A program made the position numbers and the translations under genes. DNA of 64,000 nucleotides from UBA11606 sp964504305 (lineage in GTDB: Bacteria > Actinomycetota > Acidimicrobiia > Acidimicrobiales > Aldehydirespiratoraceae). Position 1 is the first letter of the stretch. The number at the start of each line of letters is the position of its first letter. The stretch is from positions 186,001 through 250,000 of the forward strand of contig CAZDEB010000002.1 of assembly GCA_964504305.1 (NCBI GenBank). Direction: 5' to 3'. Below are positions 31,272-39,222 of this stretch, one piece after another. A model generated the notes under the pieces. It saw only the letters and a program-made list of their open reading frames with translations, was not told the DNA's origin and made no database searches.

Positions 31272-32666
31272 GTGGCACGACGGCTTGACATCGAAATTAC
31301 CTCCGACCGCGGCGACGGCAGCTGGACTTGGCGCGCCGCCGGAGCACGGCAACCCAAGGGAACGCTCGACGGTGCCCTGCTCCCTTCCGGAGTCGGGGTG
31401 GGCGATGTCGTCAAGGTCGAGGCCGATGCCGATCTCGAAGGCTTGACAATCACCACGGTGTTCGCACCCAAGGGCGCACGCGCCGAAGCCGAAACGCTCG
31501 AGCTGTTGGGCTCGGGCCGTGACGAGCCGCTCGTAACCCAGGTCCTTGCCTCCAAGGGACGCGGTCGAGGCCGCGGCCGAGATGGCGACGACCGCGGACG
31601 AGGTCGAGGACGTGACGGTGGTCGCGGCCGCGATGGTGGCCGAGGACGTGACGGCGACCGAGGCGACAAGCGCGGACCCCGCGACGCCAAGGGCGAACGC
31701 AAGGGCCGCAACGACCGTCCAGCACGGCGCGAGCGGGCCAAGCCGCCGGCTCGCCCGAAGGCTCCTCGATTGCGTCCAGCACGGACTCACCGCCAAGCCG
31801 CCCTGAAGGCGCTACCCAAGATTCAACACCAGCTGGCCGACGAGGTCTTGCGCGGCGGCGTTCCCGGTGTGCGTCAGGCCGTCGATCGCATGAACGACAA
31901 AGCGGCCGCCGAAGGCATGCCGAAGATCAAAACTCAGCCGCTGGTCGCGCTGGCCGAGAAGCTGGCCCCGACGCTCAAAGCCGCCGAATGGCGCGACCGA
32001 GCCGATGCCGCAGTAGCCGGCATCAACGAAATCGATCTACGCGATATCCGCAGCGTGGTCGTCGCAGCCGACAATGCCGCTCGCGACGAAGAGAGCCGAG
32101 CCGTCGCCGACCAGCTTCGTGCCGGTCTTACCGCACGGGTCGAGGCCGAACACCGCGCCTGGCTCGACGAACTGGCCGCCACCATCAAGGACGGCCGCAC
32201 GGTCCGGGCCCTCCGCCTGAGCTCGCGCCCGCCCAAGGCTGGCTCGCCGCTTCCCGTCGATATGGCCGAAAAGCTGGCCGCCGCGGCATCGGCGTCGCTA
32301 AGCGCCGAAATAACCTCCGAGCGCTGGGCAACAGTGATCGATGCCGTCGCCTTCTCGCCGGTGCGCTCTCAGGTAACCGCCAGTGGCGTCCCCGAGAAGC
32401 CGAGCGACGAGCTAATGAAAGCGGTCAAGAAGCTGGCGTCACGTGTTCCGCAGCTGGCTTCGATGTTCGGCATCGAGCCGCCCGCTCCCCGTCCGCGAGG
32501 CAAAGCCAAGCGGCCCACCCCTCCCCCGCCGCCCGCCGAGGTAACAGCCCCGCCAGCCGAGCCGGCTCCTGCACCGCCCGCCGAGGTAACAGCCACCGAG
32601 GCACCGGTCGCCGAACCGCCAGCCGCAGAGACAGCGGCAGCCGGGGACCCATCCGAAGAAGAGTGA
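31272..32666 (+). CDS. RGG-box-rich hypothetical protein
   Basis: A 464-residue protein in three parts. Residues 1-95 are a compact beta-type domain ('LDIEITSDRGDGSWTWRAAG', 'GVGDVVKVEADADLEGLTI'). Residues 96-150 are an Arg-Gly-Asp-rich low-complexity tract of RGG/GRG type, expected to bind nucleic acid. Residues 165-400 are a helical region with 'LADEVLRGGVPGVRQAVDRM', and the C-terminus is an Ala-Pro-Glu tail. The start is GTG at 31272. I do not recognise the family; an RNA-binding or translation role is a guess based on the RGG tract. Confidence 0.8.
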   Translation: MARRLDIEITSDRGDGSWTWRAAGARQPKGTLDGALLPSGVGVGDVVKVEADADLEGLTITTVFAPKGARAEAETLELLGSGRDEPLVTQVLASKGRGRGRGRDGDDRGRGRGRDGGRGRDGGRGRDGDRGDKRGPRDAKGERKGRNDRPARRERAKPPARPKAPRLRPARTHRQAALKALPKIQHQLADEVLRGGVPGVRQAVDRMNDKAAAEGMPKIKTQPLVALAEKLAPTLKAAEWRDRADAAVAGINEIDLRDIRSVVVAADNAARDEESRAVADQLRAGLTARVEAEHRAWLDELAATIKDGRTVRALRLSSRPPKAGSPLPVDMAEKLAAAASASLSAEITSERWATVIDAVAFSPVRSQVTASGVPEKPSDELMKAVKKLASRVPQLASMFGIEPPAPRPRGKAKRPTPPPPPAEVTAPPAEPAPAPPAEVTATEAPVAEPPAAETAAAGDPSEEE

Positions 32667-32688
32667 CCTTCGGGCCTTTGCCGGATCG

Positions 32689-33084
32689 CTAAACAATCCC
32701 GTGAGTTAACAGAAACTCGCGCAAGCCATCGACCAGCGGCTCCGAAATCACGTCCTCGAGCGGCACCCAACGTCCTTGGCGGGCGTCGGTTGCCGCAACG
32801 ATCTTGCTGGGTCCTCGCAGCTCGGCGGCGAAGTCAAGAATGAAGAAGTGATGATCGGCGGACATGCGTTCTGCGTGTCCGACCAGCTCGCCACATTGCA
32901 CGACGAGTCCAGTCTCCTCGCTGACTTCACGCTCGACCGCATCGGTAACCGACTCCCCCGGCTCGACGCGGCCACCCGGAAGCGACCACAGGCCCTCTCC
33001 GGGCGGCTGGGCCCGCTCGATGAGCAACAACGCGCCGGCGTGTCTGACGATGGCTCCCACTGCCAATTCGACACGGGGGGCCAT
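32689..33084 (-). CDS. NUDIX hydrolase
   Basis: A 131-residue NUDIX enzyme with the full box 'GGRVEPGESVTDAVEREVSE' 'ETG' near residues 37-59. The family cleaves nucleoside diphosphates linked to another group (damaged dNTPs, NDP-sugars, ADP-ribose); the substrate cannot be told. The ATG at 33084 shares one base with the TAA of the upstream GNAT gene (TAATG), typical of coupled translation; a longer frame to 33216 lies inside GNAT. Confidence 0.92.
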   Translation of the reverse strand: MAPRVELAVGAIVRHAGALLLIERAQPPGEGLWSLPGGRVEPGESVTDAVEREVSEETGLVVQCGELVGHAERMSADHHFFILDFAAELRGPSKIVAATDARQGRWVPLEDVISEPLVDGLREFLLTHGIV

Positions 33085-33557
33085 TAGTCGCTGAGAGGCC
33101 GATACACGCTGATCGCTCGGGCGACCAGGCCGAAAGTCTCGAAGAAGTTCTTGGTGGCTCGGTCGCCGGGCAGCGCCATCGAATCGAGCCCTATCAACTC
33201 GGCGTTCTTGGCCCACTGTTCGATTTCGGTCATCATTGTCTCGCCGACGCTCACGCCTCGCGCTTCGGGATGGACATAGATCTCCGCAATGCGCCCAATT
33301 CGGGCTCCGTCGTGGAGGTCAACTGGGCGAACCACCGAATAGCCGACCGTTGCGCCGTCGATCTGACCAACCACGACCAGGTGGTTCTGGTGGTCGAGGT
33401 CGGCACGAACAGAGTCGTCGAAGGGTTCGACGCGGGCATCAAGACGCGACCAGATGGACCCGCCCCTGATCGGAGTCAGTTCGACGATTGCCGACTCGAC
33501 CAGCGCCACGATCGCGTCGACATCGTTTTCGGCGGCGGCGCGAGCGGTGATCTGCAT
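33084..33557 (-). CDS. GNAT family N-acetyltransferase
   Basis: A 157-residue acetyltransferase. 'RIGRIAEIYVHPEARGVSVG' contains strand beta4 and the acetyl-CoA loop (here 'RGVSVGETM', close to the usual RGxGxG/A), and the C-terminal 'ATKNFFETFGLVARAISVY' matches the final strand. The substrate is unknown. The start ATG at 33557 is one base after the stop of the upstream gene, and its stop overlaps the NUDIX start. Confidence 0.88.
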   Translation of the reverse strand: MQITARAAAENDVDAIVALVESAIVELTPIRGGSIWSRLDARVEPFDDSVRADLDHQNHLVVVGQIDGATVGYSVVRPVDLHDGARIGRIAEIYVHPEARGVSVGETMMTEIEQWAKNAELIGLDSMALPGDRATKNFFETFGLVARAISVYRPLSD

Positions 33558-33558
33558 G

Positions 33559-34050
33559 TCAGCTGAGAAGTTGAGCGGTCCGGTTGAGCACCGTCGAGCG
33601 CTGTCGGTTGGCTTGCTCGTAGGCCTCGACCGCGGCAAGCGTTTGAGCGTCTAGTTCGGCCAGTTTTGGTATCAGCTGAGCCGCCGTGAGCTGGTCGTAC
33701 CCTTCCAGCGGTTCGGGGTCCGGGGCTGCGAGCGGGTCCCGCAACTCTGGATCGACTTCGCCCCCGGCTTCGGCCTCGGCTTCGGCTTCGGCTTCGGCCT
33801 GGTCTGGGTCGCGGGCGGTGTCGGTCCCGAGGATCGTGGCGGCGGCCGCTACGACCTCGTCGACGAGCCGCGCCACCTCTCCCCGGCCCTGTTGTGCTGC
33901 AACTTTGCCCGCTAGGCGCGTGAGGGTGACTTGGCCGCGCCCGCGTTCGGCCAGCTTCGGAAGCAACTCCTTGGCTTCGAGGACGAACCCGAGAGGGGCA
34001 TAGACGAGGAGATCCAGTAGCTGGTCTGGTAGAGCGTCGTCGTCACTCAT
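33559..34050 (-). CDS. Hypothetical protein with Ala-Glu repeat and a conserved C-terminal 'YDxLTAAQ' motif
   Basis: A 163-residue cytoplasmic protein. The N-terminal half 'LLVYAPLGFVLEAKELLPKL' and an amphipathic region recall actinobacterial lipid-droplet-associated proteins, a weak resemblance. The middle has an (AE)n run (residues 82-95) from a GCTTCG-type DNA repeat at about 33770-33800. The C-terminus 'YDQLTAAQLIPKLAELDAQT' followed by 'VEAYEQANRQRSTVL' is a motif seen in many actinobacterial proteins. Function unknown. Confidence 0.75.
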   Translation of the reverse strand: MSDDDALPDQLLDLLVYAPLGFVLEAKELLPKLAERGRGQVTLTRLAGKVAAQQGRGEVARLVDEVVAAAATILGTDTARDPDQAEAEAEAEAEAGGEVDPELRDPLAAPDPEPLEGYDQLTAAQLIPKLAELDAQTLAAVEAYEQANRQRSTVLNRTAQLLS

Positions 34051-34059
34051 GTTCGGCGC

Positions 34060-34524
34060 CTACCCGTCGACCGGCCCGCCGCAGTGGGGACACTCGCCAT
34101 CAGAGACCGCCGAGCTACTAACCAACAAGAAACAGTGGGGGCAGGAGAACTCGTGGTCCTGCTTGGCTTGGACTGGTTCGGCGTCGCCAGGAGCAACCGC
34201 GGGCTTCTTTGGCGTCGCCGGGGCGTCCTCGTCCTCGTCGTCGTCCTCGTCATCGTCGTCGCCGGAGGCGAGGCGGTCCTTCAAAATGGCGTCGAGGTCG
34301 GCCTCGAGGTCGTCTTCGTCATCGTCGTCGTCCTCGTCGTCGCCTGATGATGGCCGACTTGGCGTATCGACGTCATCGTCATCGTCGTCGTCGTCATCGC
34401 CGGAATCGCCCATGCCGTCGTCTTCGAGACCATCGTCGAGACCATCAGCGAGGTCATCTTCGTCGAGTTCGGGCTCTTCTATTTCTTCGTCGTCTACAAC
34501 TTCGTCTTCGTCAGACATTTCCAT
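34060..34524 (-). CDS. Highly acidic protein with C-terminal zinc ribbon
   Basis: A 154-residue protein. Residues 1-105 are dominated by Asp and Glu, including a run of nine Asp. The last 35 residues form a zinc ribbon 'FSCPHCFLLVSSS...GECPHCGG' with two CPxC knuckles. Such acidic-plus-ribbon proteins may act as RNA polymerase or ribosome-associated factors, but this is speculation. The start may be ATG at 34524 or 34518. It lies 9 bases upstream of the previous gene, probably in one operon. Confidence 0.8.
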   Translation of the reverse strand: MEMSDEDEVVDDEEIEEPELDEDDLADGLDDGLEDDGMGDSGDDDDDDDDDVDTPSRPSSGDDEDDDDDEDDLEADLDAILKDRLASGDDDDEDDDEDEDAPATPKKPAVAPGDAEPVQAKQDHEFSCPHCFLLVSSSAVSDGECPHCGGPVDG

Positions 34525-34637
34525 ACCTGCAGTGGGGGGTCCGGCGGATCATAGACACTGGGCGACGAAGCGCAACATCACTTGCAAAATATCCGGAATA
34601 GTTGGATGCCGCGGCATGAACAGCCGCAGTGGCCAAG

Positions 34638-35714
34638 TTACGAAGCCGTCCGACGAATCTCTAGCACTTCGTCAGCGAAACGGGCACCGCTGGCCGTTAT
34701 TCCGTTGTGTTCGAAGCTCCACAAACCTTGGACCCAAGCAGCCAACGCCTCGCGCTCAGTACCGGTGCGATCGATGAGAAAACGCAGGTAACGCGCCCCA
34801 AGTTGCACACCATCGGACACCCCCAGCGGGTTGAGTTCGAAGCCCAGCAGGTTCTCTTGGATGAAGACCACAGTCGCTGGACTTAGCTGAGTGATTCCGA
34901 GTTCGCCGTTGGCGCTGGTCACCGATGGCTGCCAGTCGGACTCTTTCCAGGCCAGCGCTTCGAGCAAATCTTGAGGCACGCTATAGCTCGACGCCCAATG
35001 CTCGAACGCCTCAGCCAACGATCTCTCGCCGTCAGGTGTGGCCGGTACACGAGCGGGGATCGTCGGTGGATCAGGATCTGGTTCGGGGGGATCAACCGTC
35101 GGAGAGGTGGCCACGACATTTAGCTCGTCGCCGGCCCGTATATGGTCGGCGCTCGCCAGCGAGTTGTTCGCGACCAACTGCTCAACGCTTACTCCGAACT
35201 TGACGGCTATCGAAAACAACGTGTCGCCGGGACGGATCTGGTAGCGAGACTCAGACGCGGAAGGTGAGGGGGCGACCGGGGCGCCCAGTTTGAGCGATTG
35301 CCCAACCCTGATCCGGTCAGGATCGGCTAGGTCGTTGGCCGTCACCAGCGCGGCGACCGATGCTCCGTACCTTCGGGCGATGAGGCTAAGGGTCTCCCCC
35401 GCGGTGACTACGTGGACCTCGTCACTCGGGTGAGCAGCCTCGGATTCGTTGGCGAGAACGGGGGGCGACACAATCAGCGCCCGCCCCGCGATGATCAGGT
35501 CCGGGTTGTCGAGCGAGTTCCACTCGATGAGCTCAGCCACCGTGACGCCATTGGCTCGCGCAATCGAAGAAAGAGTGTCGCCGCGTTTAATAGTGACTGA
35601 TGTCGTTGCCAATACCGTCGCGGCCGCGAACCCGCAGAGAGCGACCAACGTAGCCAAACCAGAAATGGGTGAACGCACGGCGAGCCTCCGACGGCTCCGC
35701 CCGCGGCGGCCCAA
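34638..35714 (-). CDS. LysM peptidoglycan-binding protein with lytic transglycosylase domain
   Basis: A 358-residue exported protein. A signal/anchor ('LATLVALCGFAAATVLA', residues 20-37) is followed by three LysM repeats: 'TIKRGDTLSSIARANGVTV', 'VVTAGETLSLIARRYGASV' and 'QIRPGDTLFSIAVKFGVSV'. A Pro-rich linker leads to a C-terminal SLT-type domain with the catalytic Glu in 'LLEALAWKESDW' and the 'GELGITQLSP' motif. It should bind peptidoglycan and cleave the MurNAc-GlcNAc bond during growth or division. Confidence 0.92.
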   Translation of the reverse strand: MGRRGRSRRRLAVRSPISGLATLVALCGFAAATVLATTSVTIKRGDTLSSIARANGVTVAELIEWNSLDNPDLIIAGRALIVSPPVLANESEAAHPSDEVHVVTAGETLSLIARRYGASVAALVTANDLADPDRIRVGQSLKLGAPVAPSPSASESRYQIRPGDTLFSIAVKFGVSVEQLVANNSLASADHIRAGDELNVVATSPTVDPPEPDPDPPTIPARVPATPDGERSLAEAFEHWASSYSVPQDLLEALAWKESDWQPSVTSANGELGITQLSPATVVFIQENLLGFELNPLGVSDGVQLGARYLRFLIDRTGTEREALAAWVQGLWSFEHNGITASGARFADEVLEIRRTAS

Positions 35715-35766
35715 CCTAGCCGATCGTCACAACCAATGGCAATACCATCTGAACAGGACGTCTTGC

Positions 35767-37386
35767 TCAGCCGAGGGTGCGACCCTGACGCTTTTGTTCG
35801 GCTCTGCGTTCGGCATCGAGGCGGCCCAGCGTCGGCTCGGCGGAGTGATCGACAAAGGCCATAGTTGCCGCCACGGCGTGATGGCCTGCTTTCTCGGCAA
35901 TCTCGACGTGCATGCGCTGGCACACGCGGCGGTAGGCCTCGTGGCCTTGGGGACTGGTGCGCAGTTCCAGCATGTGCATAGCTTCTCGAGCGTTGAACTG
36001 CATCGTGTAGCGCACCCGGTAAGCCAGCGACACGGCGTAGGCCGCCTGATCGGGATGCTGATCAAGCAACGACTCGTACAGCGCTGCGGACCGGTGCATA
36101 ACCGCGTCGAATTCGGCACCGAGACCGGCCGCGTCAACCGACGGTGGTCGAACAAATCCGTGACGCGGCGACAACGGCTGCCAGTCGATCGTGAGCATGC
36201 GGTGGCGCTGCAGGTCGCGAAACGCCCCGTAGTCGCTGAGGACGTCGAAACGGTAATCGGTGCGTTCGAACGCTCGGCCCGGACGCTGTCGTCGATGCTC
36301 GCGGTTGCCGGAATAGCTCTCGATCACCCGGATGCGCTCGTCCACCGTCATTTGGCGAACGCGAGCCTCGACGGTTGCCTCCGAAAGCGACGTGTACGGA
36401 TAAAGCATCGCCGCGACCATCTTGATCTCGCCGTCGGGATCGAAGTCGACCAGATCGACAACGTCGTCCACGACCGGGCCGCCAACCTCGTCACCGAAGA
36501 TCGAGTCGGTCATTGCTTCCATCGAATCGCGGATGTCGGCCAGGTAGCTACTGGTCCGTACGCCTCGCTCGGGCATGTCGACGCGTTTGAGAAACGATGG
36601 AACGACCTTACGGAGCTCGGTGAGCATCAAGTCGGCGTAGGCGCGCGCCTCGGGGAGTGGGTGAGCCCGCATCCGCAAAAGCAGGGCTTCGTAGGCCTGA
36701 CCGGTCCCGTAAATCCCCACGTTGGAAAGTGAAGCCGCCGGGAGCAGACCACGCACTGCATCCAACGCCCGAGCCTTGATGGCGGTGCGATAGGCAAAAT
36801 CGGAATCGGAAGGGCTTTTGGGTTCGACGGCTCGGAAGAATTCCTGCATTTGCGGAACAAGCGCCGAGTACGAATCGAACATCCGGTCCATGTCGGCCAC
36901 ATAGCGGGTACCGAGCGACGAGTTAAGAATCTGGGGGTCTCGGTAGTAGCGAAAACGTCCGCCGAGACGCTGGTCGTAGGCGATGTAGCGGGTCGACTGC
37001 TCGAGATAAGACATGATGCGTCCCCACTCGAGAATCTTGGTCAGCACATTGGATGCCTGTTCGCAGGCCAGATGCACGCCGCCCAGTTGGGCGACGCTGT
37101 CGTCGCCGTACTCGAAGAACACCTTGTCGTAGAGTTCTTCGGCTCGGCGCAACCCGACTGTGGCGTCGATTGATTGGTCACCCTCGATATCGAGGTCGCC
37201 CACGAACTCTTTGAGAAACAGCCGACGCAGGCTCAGTGCCGTACGCGAGTAGCGCGCAAACAAGGCTCCCTTGACCACTTCGGGAAGGTTGACAAGAGCA
37301 AAAACTGGCTGATCGAGGTTCGTGAAATACCGACGAAGGATGTCGGCCTCATCAGCAGTGAACTCCTCAGCGATATAGACCGTCAT
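35767..37386 (-). CDS. thyX: Double-length FAD-dependent thymidylate synthase (ThyX) family protein
   Basis: A 539-residue protein, more than twice the size of ordinary ThyX (220-260). The C-terminal half has the ThyX features 'LQRHRMLTIDWQPLSPRHG' near residue 393 (in place of RHRxxSxNxxSxR) and 'FNAREAMHMLELRTSPQGH'. The N-terminal half has a second, diverged ThyX-like region with 'GRIMSYLEQSTRYIAYD' near residue 122. ThyX makes dTMP from dUMP with FADH2 and methylenetetrahydrofolate. The changed signature (DWQPLSPRH) leaves it open whether this copy is active. A thyA is not visible in the window. Confidence 0.85.
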   Translation of the reverse strand: MTVYIAEEFTADEADILRRYFTNLDQPVFALVNLPEVVKGALFARYSRTALSLRRLFLKEFVGDLDIEGDQSIDATVGLRRAEELYDKVFFEYGDDSVAQLGGVHLACEQASNVLTKILEWGRIMSYLEQSTRYIAYDQRLGGRFRYYRDPQILNSSLGTRYVADMDRMFDSYSALVPQMQEFFRAVEPKSPSDSDFAYRTAIKARALDAVRGLLPAASLSNVGIYGTGQAYEALLLRMRAHPLPEARAYADLMLTELRKVVPSFLKRVDMPERGVRTSSYLADIRDSMEAMTDSIFGDEVGGPVVDDVVDLVDFDPDGEIKMVAAMLYPYTSLSEATVEARVRQMTVDERIRVIESYSGNREHRRQRPGRAFERTDYRFDVLSDYGAFRDLQRHRMLTIDWQPLSPRHGFVRPPSVDAAGLGAEFDAVMHRSAALYESLLDQHPDQAAYAVSLAYRVRYTMQFNAREAMHMLELRTSPQGHEAYRRVCQRMHVEIAEKAGHHAVAATMAFVDHSAEPTLGRLDAERRAEQKRQGRTLG

Positions 37387-37398
37387 CGGTCGATGAGC

Positions 37399-38574
37399 CT
37401 AGGCCCTGCTCTCGAAATCATCGCGGATCGCCGCGAGCGTTTGAGCATTGGCCATGCAATCAACCATCGTCAGCGCCATCGAGAGTGCACCGTCGACAAC
37501 CGCTCTGTCTCCCGCCTCGGACCGAGCATGGACCGCGAAGTCCGCAGTGTGGATAGCCGTGCCTTCGGGAGCGCATTTGATCATCGGATGAATCGACGGC
37601 ACTGCGTAGCTCACGTTGCCCATGTCGGTTGATCCGACCACCATTCGCCCTTCCTCTTCGGGAACAGGGTGACGGCCGATATCGGTCGAATTCTTGACGA
37701 ATGCTTCGAGCAATGGGTGGTTGTCGATCATGTCGAAAAACGTTGGGTCGTGCCACTCGGCGTGCATCGAACACCCGGCCGCATCGGCGCCACCCTGGAG
37801 GCAGGCCATAACCCGATCTTTGAGCGGTTCCAGCGAAGAAACGGTGCCAGAGCGCACGTACCACTCGGCCGCGGCGCGCGACGGCACAATGTTGGGCTTG
37901 TCCCCCGCCTCGGTGAATATTCCGTGGATGCGTTCTTCGGGCTGAATGTGTTGACGCAAAGCAGCCACGTTGTTGTAGCCCAGCACCGCGGCGTCGAGGG
38001 CGTTGAGGCCTTGCTCGGGAGCGGCCGCGGCGTGAGCGGCGCGACCGTCGTACTCAACGTCGAGCGACTGTATGGCAATGGTGTGCATGGTTTGAAGATC
38101 GCGGTCGGCGGGATGAATCATCATGGCCACGTCGACATCATCGAAAGCGCCGCGCCGGATCATGTACTCCTTGCCGCCGCCGCCCTCTTCGGCTGGCGTT
38201 CCAAGGATCGCGACCGTCGCGCCAAGGGCCTCGGCAACCGTGGCCGCCCCAACACCGGCGCCGAGCCCGGCCGCCGCGATGATGTTGTGACCGCAGGCGT
38301 GACCTATCCCCGGCAGGGCGTCGTACTCACAACAGACCGCGATCGTGGGACCGCTTGATCCGACCCGGGCATCGAACGCGGTGGCCATGTCGTAGGCGCC
38401 ACGAGCAACCGGGATCCCCTCGTCCTCGAGCGTGCCGCTCAGGAGATCGTGGGCGTGATGCTCCTCGAAGTTCAGCTCCGGGTTCGCATGAATCGAGTGG
38501 GAGATCTCGAGCAACCGCGGCGTTAGCCGCTCGATTTCGGCTCGAACTCGGTCTTTGGCCTCGGTGACGTCCAT
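37399..38574 (-). CDS. M20 family metallopeptidase/amidohydrolase
   Basis: A 391-residue enzyme. Zinc ligands are in 'LPGIGHACGHNIIAAAGLG' and 'TPAEEGGGGKEYM', with the dimerisation domain in the middle and a C-terminal 'GSTDMGNVSYAVPSIHPM'. The family (AbgB/HipO-like) removes acyl or aminoacyl groups from amides. The ATG at 38574 gives 'MDVTEAKDRVRAEIERL'. It lies 12 bases upstream of thyX on the same strand. Confidence 0.9.
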   Translation of the reverse strand: MDVTEAKDRVRAEIERLTPRLLEISHSIHANPELNFEEHHAHDLLSGTLEDEGIPVARGAYDMATAFDARVGSSGPTIAVCCEYDALPGIGHACGHNIIAAAGLGAGVGAATVAEALGATVAILGTPAEEGGGGKEYMIRRGAFDDVDVAMMIHPADRDLQTMHTIAIQSLDVEYDGRAAHAAAAPEQGLNALDAAVLGYNNVAALRQHIQPEERIHGIFTEAGDKPNIVPSRAAAEWYVRSGTVSSLEPLKDRVMACLQGGADAAGCSMHAEWHDPTFFDMIDNHPLLEAFVKNSTDIGRHPVPEEEGRMVVGSTDMGNVSYAVPSIHPMIKCAPEGTAIHTADFAVHARSEAGDRAVVDGALSMALTMVDCMANAQTLAAIRDDFESRA

Positions 38575-38607
38575 CGCCGAATCGTACAACTGTTGACGGG
38601 GCTGGAC

Positions 38608-39222
38608 TTAGACCCAGACCTCTAGGGCATCAGGTTCGATCCGGACGCTGACGCTGGATGCATCGCCCACCGGTTGGCCGTCCAAATAGATCGTTCGGGC
38701 GCGTTCGAAGCTCCACTGCACGGCCGCGGTACGCGCCACGACTATCGACGGGTGGGGCAGATGGGTACCGGTGCCAAGTCGTTGGCGGGCCTGCCACCGC
38801 TGTTGAATGCTCATTTGAGCCACGTCGAGAGTGTCGAGCTTGTGGTCGCCCGGGTGGGCGCGTGGAGCGACGTTCCAGTGCCCCACAAAGGCCGCATTCG
38901 CGGCGATGGTGATTGGGCCTCGCCACCATCCGTTCCTGGCAATGAGGTGCGAAATGAACCACGACAAGGCGCCATCGATCAACACCGCCCCGAGGTCGAC
39001 GTCAACTCGCAGAGCGTCCTCGCTGTCTCGGAGGTCCGGGCCCGTGGACCCGCCCAGCGTACGTAGCAGATCACCGCCAGTGAGTCCGATCGGAGGGATG
39101 CCGGCCCCGGTTCGCCGGATTCCGACAACAAAATCTCGGGCCGCAGCGTCCGAGTCGAAGATGGCCAGATCCGGCGGCGGTTTGGCCCGTTCTCCCCAGT
39201 CGGCGTGGCGCTCGACGCTCAT
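38608..39222 (-). CDS. Lipid-kinase (DgkB/YegS) C-terminal-domain-like protein
   Basis: A 204-residue protein. Its second half ('PITIAANAAFVGHWNVAPRA', 'HLPHPSIVVARTAAVQWSFE', 'IYLDGQPVGDASSVSVRIEP') matches the C-terminal beta-sandwich of diacylglycerol kinase / YegS lipid kinases, including the 'LDGEPxG' loop. The N-terminal ATP-binding domain with its GGDGT motif is absent; instead there is 'IPPIGLTGGDLLRTLGGS'. It may be a degenerate kinase or a regulatory or binding protein. It overlaps the helY stop by 4 bases, so it is translated with helY. Confidence 0.7.
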   Translation of the reverse strand: MSVERHADWGERAKPPPDLAIFDSDAAARDFVVGIRRTGAGIPPIGLTGGDLLRTLGGSTGPDLRDSEDALRVDVDLGAVLIDGALSWFISHLIARNGWWRGPITIAANAAFVGHWNVAPRAHPGDHKLDTLDVAQMSIQQRWQARQRLGTGTHLPHPSIVVARTAAVQWSFERARTIYLDGQPVGDASSVSVRIEPDALEVWV

